Shown one piece after another: positions 44,440 to 58,715 of a DNA stretch of 64,000 nt (position 1 is the stretch's first letter; every line of letters starts with the position of its first letter). This stretch comes from Oryzias latipes (taxonomy: Eukaryota > Chordata > Actinopteri > Beloniformes > Adrianichthyidae). Below the pieces are notes generated by a model, which saw only the letters and a program-made list of their open reading frames with translations, had not been told where the DNA came from and searched no databases. The position numbers and the translations under genes were made by a program. The stretch covers positions 19,761,311 to 19,825,310 of the forward strand of contig NC_019866.2 of the NCBI RefSeq assembly GCF_002234675.1, written 5' to 3'.

Positions 44440-46445
44440 ATGCTATCACGGAAGGATCTTCAGGAGTGGTGCCGCATCACATGCGCCGGTTACCCCAACG
44501 TGGAAATCCAGAACCTGTCGAGCTCGTTCAGGGATGGACTCGCATTCTGTGCCATCATCCACAAACACCGGCCTCACTTCATGTAAGTTTTTTCCAGGCA
44601 TCTTACTTATTGAGTTAAAATTCTTTTTTTAAATAGTGCAAGTCTTATCTGTTGTTCTTGACTTTCTCAGATTGATAGTCTAATCTGTGCAGACTAGGAT
44701 TGTGCCCTGCCCTCTGAGTCCAGGACTAATCTGCTGTCCTTGCTGCTTAATCTCCCACAAACCTTTCATGTCCCATTTGATTGGATCAGTTTATTTTAAC
44801 TCTGACCTTCAATCATCTCATCTCATTTGTGAGATTCTACCTTCATACATTAGTATTTACAACAACCTTTTGTGTGGTATTTCTTCAGCGATTTCAGTTC
44901 CCTCTCTAAAGACAATGTTTATCACAACAACAAACTGGTGAGTCATTTCATTTCAGAACGGCAAACTTGATCTCACCCAATTCATGATCTGTAAATGATC
45001 AGTTCTTTCTGTGTTCATCTGCAGGCGTTTGAGGTCGCAGAAGCAAAACTGGGAATCCCTGCACTGCTGGATCCAAAGGACATGCTGTCCACCCAGGAGC
45101 CTGATGGTCTGAGTGTCATCACCTACCTCATTCAGCTCTACAGCATCTTCAACTGGACGTCTTCTCGTGTCTTTGGTATAGTTCTGTCTTTAATTTGTTG
45201 ATTGCTTTTATTCTTAGACACTTGCGAGAAAAAATAAGAGCTATGTGGTGTCACAAAAAGACATTTCACCAGCACATGGAAAACTGGTTATAATGTGAAC
45301 AATGTTGTTTACTTGACTGAGAAACCAGGATTTAATTGATCGATGCAGCTAAAGTTGAAAACAAAACATGTTATCATTTTCAATGTATTCTTTTTCAAAT
45401 TGTTCTACCTGTAGAAAAAACTGCAGTTTTTTTGTTTTTAAATATTCTTTTAGCTTTTCGTTTATAACCCCACATCATGATACTGCCACCGCAGTACTTC
45501 ACAGTTAAAATACTGTTTTGATGGTTTCCCACTTTTTCTTCCAAACATAACATTTATGACAAATTTATTGTAATTATGGCTTTATCTGAAAAAAACCAAA
45601 ACAATGAAGAGCTTCGTCACTGAGCATCTAACAGTGACCTGGCATTTTTATGGCAGTTTAGTGGATTCAAATCCTACTTAGTGAAGCGTGGAGATTCTGT
45701 TGGAATGAAAGCGCACAGACGGGGGTTTCCAATTCAAGCCAAAGATTTATTACCCTAACAATATTTCTAGTACAGCTCAATCAATTTCCCTGAATGCCTT
45801 TTATTAAAACAGGGCTCACAGCAGGAACACAAAGAAAGAGCGCTGTTTCTCTCCCTGCCTGGGATTTATACAATGTATTGATGAATATTTAAATGCAGAG
45901 AGGAGTGTGCAGAAATCCATCTGGTCAGTTGTCTCCACATCTCCCAAAGCTATTAGCTGTCACGTAACCATGTGCACAGAGAGAATACAGAACACATCCT
46001 GCAAACAGCCTCCCCCTACACCCTGAGTGCCTGGCACCCACCTCCACAACCTGTCCTCCCATGTGTCTGCTCCTCTGAACTGCAGTGGGGCCTCTCACAT
46101 GTATGGCATGCATGATCTGCTGAAAATATATTGTTCAAGTTCTATATGTCATATATTCGTAATTAGTGTGGAAAAAGCTAATCTTCAACTATTTCTTCAT
46201 CAGAATTTTATTTGTTTCCCCTTTCCAGGTTTCTTTCAACATAAAACTCTAAAACTTGGCTATTTCGAGTAAACAGCACTTTGTGAAGACTACTTTCATG
46301 TAAAAATATTTACCATATGACCCCCCCCCCACACACACACACACACATGCAAAGTGTTCTAGATTTGACTGATGACATTCATACAAAAGATAAGGCCCCA
46401 TTGTACCAATTTTGAGATGCTATGAATATGTTTGCATGTATTCAT

Positions 46446-46515
<70 letters not shown>

Positions 46516-49500
46516 TGATATTGATATATATATATATCAGTGAGGATCTTAAAACAACAATAATACTGTTGTTAAAAAAATCAACTATTTAGACCAAACG
46601 GTCCTTAAAAGTACATTTAATCTTTGTTTTAATGCTGAACAATAAAACATCTCCTCCAACTTATTGAACAAGACCTGCTTCCAGTTCGTTTTTTTTTTTT
46701 TTTTAGAGTTTCAATCTGGAAGCCACTGGGTTGCTGCTTTGTTGACTATTTTTTTCTGTAAGGTAACCACCAACCTTTGCACTTAAGTATTTTGGAAACC
46801 AAAAGTATGTAAGCTCCAACAGGAGTTTGCAGAAAGTCTAAAGATTTTTATGTTTTACTAAAGAAATATCAGGACTTTTGCCTGTATTTGTGTACCGGTA
46901 GACCAAAATGCAAAACACTTGAGCTCACAGGATTACAATGCTCCTTTCTTGTCTTCTCTTCATGTGGATGCAGATCCCTCGTCATCACAGCCATTGCATC
47001 TCTCAAGTAATGTCATAAAGACTCCTGGTGAAACTCCTGATGCTCACAAGCCTTTGAAGGTAACAGTCTGCAGTCTTTTGCGCTCTGTTCACCCAGCTTT
47101 CCGAGCAGCAGCATTGATCAGTGCTGGTTCTGGTTTCTCTTCTCCTTTCAGAGCTCGGCTGACCTGGAAACCAGCAGAGAAGGTCGCTGTGTGAACACAG
47201 TGACTCAAGCAGGCTGTAGTCTGTGCTTCACGCCTGTGCACCTCATTCAGAGGCATCTGGTTAACGGGAAAATTTATCATCGTAGATGCCTTAGGTAGCT
47301 GCTCATGTTCAGAGAGTTTCTCATCGCATACATGATGATAATATTTGATTTTTCTCGATTTATCATTTCTACCAGGTGTAAGGTTTGCCACTGCACGCTT
47401 TTACCAGGATCCTACAGACCAGGAAGTGATGCTGGCTCCATGACCTGCGCTTACCATGTCACAAACATTAAAGTTGTTCCCCCCACAGGCAAGTCTCAGG
47501 CGGACTTCTACTCTTTGAGTGGGCTGCCGGTCACCAGCGTGCCTCAGTACACCCAGAAAGTGGTTTGTGAAAGTCCACAGACAAAAGTGGAGGACAGGGG
47601 GGAGGAGAGCAGAGAGGGACAAGACAGAGGAAGCTCACGTGTTGGACCTCCTCCTCCTCAGTCCAGTGTTGAAGAAACTACACAGGGAGCTGATGAGAAC
47701 AGAGGAGGGCAGAAGAGTGCAGCTTCAGGTTCATCTTGTGCACAGGAGACAAATGGGAGAACAGGTTTAGTTTCCACCCGGAGCTCAGACTCCCCTGCGT
47801 TTCCTGTTCCTGCACCCAGAGGGAAAGCTGCCCAGAAAGCCAAGGCCGACCCTGCTGCAGGTGAGATGTTTCATTCATCCTTTTGGAGTCCTGCTGCTTA
47901 AGTGAACCACTGAGCCAAATATTAGCCAAAACACAGCAGATCAATCACTTTCACTGCAGCGAAGGTCCATCTACACCGTCCACACCTGTCCTCTCTTTCT
48001 AGGAGTCCTCAGATTATCCCCGCTCCCTTTGCTATGAAGCCAGACCAGCCCCATAATTGGGAAATGAACACAATCTGTTTCACAAATGAACATGCTCTGT
48101 TTCAGCGGGACAGAACTACAGAGAATTTCTCTTTACGACACAGAATTTCTAAACAATCATTGCTAAAAATAAAAAATGTTTAGACTATACGTATTCATTT
48201 TTCAACTAAATGTAACAATGCTGAAAAACCTGAAATGAAAATGTTTTTTTTGTAACATCCGACTTCTAAACCAGCATTTGTTTCGTTTATGAAGTACACT
48301 TTTAAACATAATCACACATTTGCTGTAGCTTTCAAAAGATTTTAACCATCAATATATTTAGAAAAATGATAATACTGCATTAAAGTCTGTCTTCGGTCAT
48401 CTAAATTAAATTATTATTTACATTATCAAACACATATTTTACATTAGAATGAAAGCTTCCATGATACATCACTGATGATCATATAATCAGAATACGACCA
48501 AAACATTCAAAGGTTTAGAAATGCCTGAATGTTCTTAAAGCTAATTAATGTTTGCTAAAAATCCCTCATAAAATATTTATTTAGGCATCAACCTTCTGCA
48601 TTCTAGAAAGAAACATTTAAGAGTGTGTTTTTTTTATTTTTTGGTTCATGTTATGTGAAAGATCTTCTTATGTTGAACCACTTCCTGTTTTTGAGTCAAA
48701 AATGTCTTCCTTTATCATATATCTCGTCTACTCATACAATCATCTAATTCACTTCCTCTTGACCTTAGTTTGAATTCATTCTTCTTTTTTTTAAATGAAA
48801 TAAGTGGCAGCCAAGTGTGACCACTTGCTTAATTAAAAAAGTAACTGAAAGATCAAAAGTTAATCTTTATTTTGTGCTTACAAACTCTTTAAATGTGGTG
48901 TATTTGTGTTCTTCCTCTTTTTTGAGCAGGTGTTTCTGGTAACCATTCTGCAGCAGGCTCTGCTCAAATGTAAGTGAATTAATTTCTCGGTTTTTATTTC
49001 ATTTTTATGGCATCAAAGATTTTGAATCACTAGAATAAATGTTTAAGTATAAGATAAACATTGATCCATATTCCTTAGTATCACATGATTTATTTATAAA
49101 TGAACATTAAACAGCTAACTTGTGTTTGATCATTAATAGTTGATGCTAAAGCAGAAAATAACATCAGATGAACTGATCAGAGGGGAGAACTTGACGTCCT
49201 CGGTCTGGTCATGTTTGTAGGCAGGTCTTTGACAACATCTCCCTAAAGAAAAGCCCCAAAGTGAAAGCCAACCATCCATGGATGAACTTTGTTCACCCCG
49301 GACCCTGGACGCAGCTGCCCCCAGCTCCAGCTCCTGTCCCTCTGCCTCGATCCAAACCCGTCTCAGATCCGCCCAGGTCATGGAATGAACCAAAGAAAAA
49401 GACGCTCAACCCTTTTGAAGAAGAAGACGAAGAGGTGGAGGACACTTCAGAAACTGGTAGGACTGAATCTCCCAGTCAGACCAAAACAGTTGTTCTTACA

Positions 49501-52062
49501 GCTGGAGACGAAGAACCTGCTTTTGTCACCGAGCAGAACGATGATTCCATTCCAGCAGATAGAGCTCATTCCACGGGGCCTGTGACGGCCGATGACACCC
49601 ACAGGGAGTCACATGGACAGGCTGGAGTTATAAAGCATGCAGAAGTGTCAGATGGGACAAAAGCAGGACCAGGCCCAGACTCCTCTTCACCACCAAAATG
49701 TATTTTACCCAGAAGTCTCACTGTGCCTGACGTCACATCTGAGCATGCTGAAACTGGAACATCAGAGGTGAGTGAATAAGATCTGTCCTGTCAAAAGAAA
49801 TAGTTCCAAAAAAAAAAGAGAAAGGATTACATTTTTCATAACAATGAACATTTCTCTTTTAATGCCTCTATCTTGTTACGTTTGATACAAATTAGTTCAA
49901 TAGTTTGCAGCACTTAAATCGCATGATAACTGCAAAGAGGATTTCTTCTCAGCACCGACCAATCAGAACTGCACTGAAGGGAACATTTGATACCAGGACG
50001 ACGACCTTTCTGTTCAGAGCTATTTCGAGCAGAAAATGCTTTTTTTACGGTGAAAAATAGCATGTCTTACCTAGAACAGCTCTCACATTATAGCACAGTG
50101 GTGGGAGTATTATAACAAGGGATGTCTTTAAGTCAAGATTCTGTTTAATGTTTTTTTTTTAGCACATATAAAAGACACATACATGCCAATCGTGACACAG
50201 TATATAAAGAAAATAAAAACTAAAATTATGTGAAAGCGTAAAAAAACAAGCTGATGTGCAGGGAGGTGGAAGGAAGAAGCATAAAGCTTTTAAAAAGAAC
50301 AACCCCTAGATAAACAAGGAATATAAAACAAGATATGCATTACTATCAAAACAAGCCAATAGAGCCGCAAATCAAAACAAAATTTTATTCTGCCCGTTTT
50401 ATAAATCCATATGTTATATGCATTGATAACAATATCACAGTAAATATTTGGAAAAAAGTCTGTTTTTTTTGTTTGTTTTTTTGTAAGTTGATAAAGAAAT
50501 GGAGTTATGTACCAGATCTAGATGTGTATTCCATGACTTGGGTCCATTGAATTGTAAGTTATAGATGCCAAAGAGAAGGTTTTTGAATCCTGCGAAGAAT
50601 CTGTGAAAATTGCATTCATCATAAGACTGACATTTTGGTGTCTTTTTAATCTGACTTTTTTTTCTTCTGTTTTTAGCAATCCTGTAAAGAAAATCCTTTT
50701 GACAGAAAAGCTCACATGTCCAAGTCCCAGACTTTTTCATCCAGTCGGGGTCCAGCTCCAGGCCACGGCTTCCCCCTCATTAAGAGGAAGGTACATTTCT
50801 GCATCCCAATTCAGTCTCTCAATGCTGCATTTTCCAGCCATGTGGAAGATGACACACTGTTTAAAAAAAGGCAGAAATCTTACTTTAAAACTTCTTCAAC
50901 ATAATATTGGGCCATGTGACCTAAAAAAATGATGTGTATTATTTCTTTTATAAGGTGCGTTTGCTACAGCTGTTGCAGAAATAATGTGGAGTTTCTTTTT
51001 TACTTTTTCAGGTAAGAACAGACCAGGATCTGTGCATGAATGACCTGCAGAATCAGATGAAGGAGCTGGAGAAAAAACTGGAATATCTGGAACAACAAGG
51101 AGTTGAACAGGAGAGGATTCTCAGAGCACGCCGGAAAGGTGAACTTCAGTTTCACTGCTATCGTTCCAGATATTTTTTTTGTTTTTGGCTATTATCCGCT
51201 TATTCATAATTGCAAGAAATTCTATTTCAGTTGCTTCGCTTTTTACATTTCAGGTAAAGAGGAGGAAAAAATGCTTACAGAGTGGTTCTCCCTCACTCTT
51301 GAACGACTACTTATATCACACAAAAGCTCAGAACTGGTCTATTTGTAAGTGAACCAGCAAATTCTTTGAAATTGTGTTTACTAATTATTTTTGTGTAATC
51401 ATTTCTTTTGTCTTTGTTCTTTGAGGATGAAGCAGCAGAATTTGGAGGACAGGCAGGCAGATGTGGAGTATGAGCTCAGATGTCTCCTCAACAAACCAGG
51501 TTAGCGTCTGCTTTTACCCAGACAGAAATAGAGGTGAGAATCCATAAGCGTCTCTACTGGGCTCAGAAAAATGAGAAAGGCTTTGACTTGATGTGTTTTA
51601 ACAGAGAGTGAATGGAGTCAGGAGGATCGGGGTCGTGAGCAGCAGCTGATGGATGAGCTGGTCTCCATCATAGAGCAGAGAAATCAGATCATAAGCGGCT
51701 TGGATCAGGACCAACAGAGGTTGACGCAAATACTGCTTCCTTATACTCAGACACTAAAATGTAGAAGTTACAGAAAATACACCTTTTTCCTTTTTTCTCA
51801 TTAGGGATAAAGACAAAGATATGCTTTTGGAAGAAAAAATGAAGAACCGAGGTGAGAGTGACACCAATCCCCTCTTGAAAGTGTCTTGCTGAGGATAATT
51901 TTGTTTCACTGCTGTTAATGACAAAATCTCTCTTCAGATTTTCCGAAGGAAGGAGAGAAAGGGCTCAAGAAGCCAAAAGGAAAGTTCAAACCTGCACAGG
52001 TGTTTAAAATCCTGAACAACAAACCCGAGAGCAGAAAGGACTCTGGGAGGAAAAAGGACTGA
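44440..52062 (+). CDS. micall1: MICAL-like protein 1
   Basis: Scaffold of recycling endosomes that links Rab8/Rab35, EHD1 and membrane tubules. Fifteen exons join in phase: 44440-44582, 44889-44937, 45025-45175, 46974-47059, 47152-47294, 47376-47860, 48930-48969, 49221-49767, 50677-50790, 51012-51138, 51254-51344, 51426-51499, 51605-51719, 51805-51851, 51938-52062. They give 778 aa (human 863). A CH domain (about 1-115) has [20 protein letters not shown] and [17 protein letters not shown] domain (about 160-215) has [18 protein letters not shown] and [16 protein letters not shown]. The middle is low complexity with two NPF motifs ([20 protein letters not shown]) for EHD binding, then [16 protein letters not shown]-terminal coiled bMERB Rab-binding domain has [20 protein letters not shown] and [12 protein letters not shown]. 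The ATG was chosen because it opens the CH domain. The shorter hinge explains most of the length difference. Exon 3's donor and the 40-nt exon at 48930 are the least certain parts. Confidence 0.93.
45176..46973 (+). other. micall1: micall1 intron 3
   Basis: This 1.8-kb intron carries the AT microsatellite at 46440-46538, a C10 run followed by (CA)n at about 46321-46347, and T-runs near 46690. No coding exon or transposon family is recognised. Confidence 0.5.
46440..46538. repeat. (CA)n-(TA)n microsatellite
   Basis: A short ACACACA lead passes into about 29 TA units (46454-46512), then TAGACTGATATTGA and a second TA block ending in ATCAG at 46540. CTGATATTGATATATATATATATCAG can fold back on itself. 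Such tracts are usually polymorphic. Confidence 0.85.
47861..48929 (+). other. micall1: micall1 intron 6
   Basis: AT-rich intron of 1.07 kb with no recognised repeat or exon. It precedes the small 40-nt exon at 48930-48969, whose acceptor TTTTTGAGCAG is good. Confidence 0.45.
49768..50676 (+). other. micall1: micall1 intron 8 with unclassified repeat-like sequence
   Basis: From about 50150 to 50640 the sequence is A-rich on the plus strand and has the uneven look of a transposon 3' end (CATAAAGCTTTTAAAAAGAA; TATTCCATGACTTGGGTCC). I cannot assign a family, and no second copy occurs in the window. The acceptor for the next exon, TTCTGTTTTTAG, ends at 50676. Confidence 0.3.
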
Positions 52063-53410
52063 AGAGCTGCAGGAACATTCTGGTCAATTTTAGATTTAGT
52101 TTCTCATCTGTAGAAGAGAATCTAGATTATCCAAAAATGTAGGGACTGGTATGAGCTCTCGTCTGTTTGGCACATTCTGTTCAAATTGTTTACAAAGTCC
52201 AGCAAGAGAAAAACGGAGTACTTTGAAATAGAAACCAATTCCTACTGATGTTATTTTTTTACCACTTTTTTAAAACCCTGTTTTAAGAAAAATATTTTTC
52301 CAAACCTGCATCACTAGAAAATGCTTAAAGTTGTTGTCCTACAGATTTCTTCTGAGACAAAATCAGCCATGCAGATTCCTGCACTATCTTTTGCTATATT
52401 TACTTTTTAGTTTTTTTTAGTAATTTGGTTAAAGGGGTTCATCAGAAAATGTATAGAAAACTGTGAAAGAGAGCAATTTTACAAGTGACATTTTTTTAAA
52501 AGGTTGTGACAAGAATCTCCTGTCAAATGTTCACTTTTATTGTAAATTATTGCAACTTGTTGTTTACTAAATTAACAAAGAATCAATTGCATATTTCATA
52601 GTTGGGCTATATTTGAAAAAAAAAAGTTTATGTGTAACCAACAAACAGGATTAATTTTGTTGTTAAAAACGTGAACATTTCTTCCTTTTTGTGTTTAGAA
52701 ATTCTTACCCATCCACTGCTATATTTATAAAATAGGTAATGAAGAATTGTTTTAAAAGAAATCTCTTTTGTATAGACACATTTTATTAAATAAGTGAAGA
52801 ATCTAAATGGATCTGTTCTTTGACAAAGTGCCAGCTGTTTGAGCTTAACCCTAGCAAAAAGTTGACGCTTTTATTTTTTTAAGTTTGCTTGAATATAAGT
52901 ATAAAGCAAGTACGCTGTACTAAAGACCATGTTCATGTAGTGTAGAGATGAAGTATACTAACAGAATATTTCTTGAGACTGGAAATTGGAAATTTTAAGT
53001 TTACAATATCTAGATTTTATCTTGACATTATATTTTAAAAAAATAAACGTCAAGTATACTGCCTCACATTTATAAGTATACTTGTAGTACACTTAAATAG
53101 ACTACTTCTTGCAATGAGTATTCTTACATAAGACAGGAAAGCACTTGCAAAAACATTTTTATGTTGTTTATTGTGAATATCTTTTCATTTGATCACGTAG
53201 GAAAATATATTAGATGAAGAGTAAAAAAAACAGAATCCAGCCTTAGCTCTGAATGTTTTTTCGCATTCGGTTGACCCAATTCTGTTCTTTAACTTTGCAC
53301 TAAGTGACATGCCATTGTTACTCGTTTTCTATAAATGCAGGGCAAAAAATTAAGAATTATTAGTATTCATTTTCTCTCAAGGGTACATTAAAATAAATGT
53401 TGAAAACTAT
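52063..53410 (+). other. micall1: micall1 3' UTR
   Basis: AT-rich sequence follows the stop codon TGA at 52060-52062. AATAAA signals are at 53042-53047 and 53392-53397; the latter is followed by a T/GT-rich region. Which one is used cannot be told. The polr2f start codon lies about 340 bp beyond the distal signal. Confidence 0.5.
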
Positions 53411-53599
53411 CATTTTGGTGTCTTCTTTTTCTCTAAAGGTACAGCCTTGGTTTTCCATAGTTTGATGGATTTATATTTATTTCTAGTTGAAGTTTATTTT
53501 GTTTAGGATACTTGACTATAATAGAAAGTAAGCTTTTTATATACTATTTGTTTGCTTGTTTTTAAATTGAATTAGAAAAAGGTAGGACAAAAAAAGAAA

Positions 53600-53749
53600 T
53601 TCTAGTTGAGAAGCCGGACATAATTTTTCAGCGTACACGCGCACCGGAAGTTTAGAGACCACAACGCTCAATGTGGTTTAGCCTCTAAATTAAATTTGCT
53701 GCTAATAAACTCTATTAGTATCTATATTGGAAAAAATATAAGTTAAAAC
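53600..53749 (+). promoter_or_regulatory. polr2f: polr2f promoter and 5' UTR
   Basis: CCGGAAGT at 53644-53651 is a perfect ETS/GABP site, common at housekeeping promoters, about 100 bp upstream of the ATG at 53750. The sequence around it (TACACGCGCACCGGAAG) is locally CpG-rich. No TATA box is evident. The start site is probably just downstream of the ETS site. Confidence 0.5.
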
Positions 53750-55836
<2,087 letters not shown>

Positions 55837-56070
55837 ACAAACCTGGACTTTCAGCTGAACTTCAGAGCTTCGATGATACCAAACAGAAGCAGCAAATGCA
55901 GTCATTTTAAAACCTGCTTTGCAAGCATGAGCCAGTAGGGGGAGACATAACTTTGTTTAAACACATTTTTTTAACAAACTGAACTTTTGTTGTAAGTATT
56001 CCAAGTGTTGATTTTGATCAGAGATCATCTGTTTTATTGTTATAAATAAAGTCTTTTTTTATGATAATTT
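55837..56070 (+). other. polr2f: polr2f 3' UTR
   Basis: A short UTR ends at the poly(A) signal AATAAA at 56045-56050, which is followed by a T-rich stretch. Confidence 0.65.
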
Positions 56071-58136
56071 CACGGTTTCTGACTGTTATTATTAAAGTTT
56101 TAATGTCAGCATGAGTCATAGTCAGGGAAAAAATGGTCAGTTTTGGTCATTTAAAAAAAGAACCAAATCAGTTGATTAAACTTCAAGAATCATGTGGTGT
56201 TTGATTGATGCAGCTTTGATGTCAGCGGGTCTTTATTTTCCTTGAGGCTACAGCCCTTGTGGATTTGGTGAAGCCGTCAGAAAACAGACGGAGGCTCTCT
56301 CTGAGTTTATCCACGGAACCATGTGAATGAAGCAGCTCAACAGGTCGGCATTGTTCAAAGGGAGTGTTTGCCCTGGCAGAGAGACGCGCGGCGCTGGAGG
56401 AAAAACCAGTGCTCAGGGGAGAAGGGCTTGTTCTTGAGTTTTCTGCCCGAAGAGAATCTATTTTCAGCCCAGCTCTGAGGCCCCGTTTGATGCCAAAAAT
56501 TGCGACTTAGTTTTCATATGAGCCTCAAGAAAGTGACATTTTTGGTGTCTCAATTTTCACACTAGTACTAATGTACTAGTCTTTAAATTATTTAAACTTT
56601 TATTTAAGGTTCAGCAGGAAAAAAAATATTGACAACTGTAAAACATAGCAGTCAGGATTATGCTAGTTATAATTTTTGTCTAATAATGTTTTTCAGTACA
56701 AAAGCATAAACTAAATTGAAATTGGCTTATGTAACCCTTGTGCTATCTTAGATGACCCCACCCTTACTTTGACGTGTTATTCCTACCATGACAAAGGTGG
56801 ATAAAGGTGGAAAGATTTCATGTAATCCATGGACACCAGTGAAGATCACAAATCATTGAAGAAAAAGGGTTCAGAGCACTGTTTAGTAGTGGGTCTAGAT
56901 GACCCAACTCCCAATGTTAAAGTGCCTAGGATAGCACAAGGGATAAATAGCTTAACTCCTTGAGTTTATTTCCAAAAAAGGAAGAAAAAAACATTTTTTG
57001 CTTTCAAGTAGAAGAAATTAAGGTAAATATGGAGTAAAAGTGGTTAGATCCAAGTTTGTATCAAATATACGTTAAGGGGTTAAGTAGCATTCTTATTCTT
57101 TCATCCAAAAAAGAATTGAGACACGTTACTTTTAAAAAGCCTTTCATGTCCAACTGCTGTTATGATTATTGCTTTGGTATTGTAAGGAACGTAGTGATGC
57201 TACGATTCTCAGTTAAAAACCAAACCCTATGTTAAACCATTGAACTACGTTGTGGAAAAATGTATTGTTGCATCACTGCTGCAAACATTTACACATGTTT
57301 GCGTTGAAAGTGTGTTGTGCTAAGTTCAATATATTTAACAGTGTTTATTACATCACACCAAGGTTACTATGAACCAGCTGAAAGGTTTTCTTTTTACTAT
57401 TTGCTTATTTAATTATAAAGTCGATTTTTTTAGTTTTTTGTTGTTGTTTTGCCATGCACTATTAGCATATTGAACTGAAAACAAAACTGTCACCCAAAAA
57501 GTGAGGTTTGAACCGAATTGTGGGGAAAGTGAATCGCTTTGCCTATGAATTTATCGGGTCATTTTCTCTGTTAAATATCTGCATACCTCAGGCCTCAATT
57601 TCCTTGAATACAGTTTTTCAGCACCTGAAATCTTCCAAAGATTTTCATTTTTTCAAACCTTGCATGAACGTCAGCGTTATACATTCTTTTTCTGAATAGT
57701 CGATATGTGTGAGCCCTAGACTATATTTAAAAAATGTCCTTATCTTTGGGTCTTATGATCAAGTTAACACAATTCAAATGTGCAGTGACACACAAAAAAA
57801 AACACAATTCTGTCGTTTATTTTTTAAAAGTATTTTGTGACAAAAAAAATCATCTTTCAATGAATTGTGAATTCAAAGTATTTAATCTGGGACTTGAAGT
57901 CCTGTCAAACAAGCCCAAACCATCGCCCCTCCTCTGTCGTGCCTAAATTCTAGTATGGAGCAATACATGGTTTCTGACATCCTAAGTTAACATTTTGTCT
58001 TGACTTTGTTTTCCTGTATAGTCATAAAAGGATGACTTTGTTTGTTTTTGCTGCTGAAGATCATTTTAGTTTATCTTTCGTGCATTTCTTACTCTCAAAA
58101 GAAGCTTAGTGGACCAGAATTTGGTCTGAACTGTGT
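56071..58136. other. Spacer between the convergent polr2f and sox10 ends
   Basis: AT-rich sequence of about 2 kb with one MITE copy at 56731-56946. A somewhat GC-richer patch at 56230-56490 has no recognised content. No gene, RNA gene or other repeat family is seen. Confidence 0.5.
56731..56946. mobile_element. piggyBac-type MITE, copy 2
   Basis: The ends GTAACCCTTGTGCTATCTTAG and CTAGGATAGCACAAGGGATAA mirror copy 1 at 29931, but the flanking TTAA has mutated to GTAA and ATAA. Inner sequence such as TTTCATGTAATCCATGGACA and CAGTGAAGATCACAAATCAT is identical in both copies. An extra GATAAAGGTG lies near 56800 as a small tandem duplication of GGTGGA(T)AAAGGTGG. Confidence 0.75.
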
Positions 58137-58400
58137 TTATTTACCACAGTGGCACGGTGAGAGGGTGCAACAGGAAGAGTAGTGAGAGTTGCACACAGTA
58201 AGGGTCGCTTTGTGTGACAGTGAAGCTACAGAGCGGGCAGTTATGGGGTTAGACTCCCTCCCTGCCCTCATTCCCTTCTCCCTCACCTCCCCCATCAATG
58301 GTCCTCTTTGTTTTTTCCAAAGTATCACACAGCCGATTAAAGAGAGAGGGAATTAGGAGTCAGGCCTAATCTGCACCAAACACAGAGACACATACATGTA
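58137..58400. promoter_or_regulatory. Possible conserved non-coding element 3' of sox10
   Basis: A GC-richer island in AT-rich spacer contains CTCTTTGTTTTTTCCAAAG near 58298, with CTTTGT matching the SoxE core and inverted CTTTG/CAAAG halves, and runs of CTCCCTCCCTGCCC. It is about 580 bp beyond the sox10 poly(A) signal. Sox10 is known to autoregulate through distal elements, but function here is a guess from composition and motif. Confidence 0.25.
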
Positions 58401-58715
58401 TGCATAACGGCAGAAATCTGGAATATGCATCCAGGCTTCCATAGCAAGTCCTGAACCCCCACCCCGAGAAGGCTGGAGGCTCAAGTGAGGTCAAGGGAAA
58501 CTGAATCTGCACCAGTTTGTCCCCATCATTGCTCCTCTCTCCCAGTTTACTAGAAATTATAATTATAATCTCTAAACTGTATTTTGCATGTTTACCTAGA
58601 TCTCTGGGGTCATAAATAATAATATATTGCCTGTAAAGAAAGCTATAATAAAACATAATTTAGCTTTGCAGCTCTAGATGTTCCAATTCAATTTACTGCA
58701 GGAAAATCTGAACAG

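Noticed and set aside
46440-46538. Cruciform or origin-like element at the TA tract
   Set aside because: Simple (TA)n microsatellite; palindromy follows from the repeat itself.
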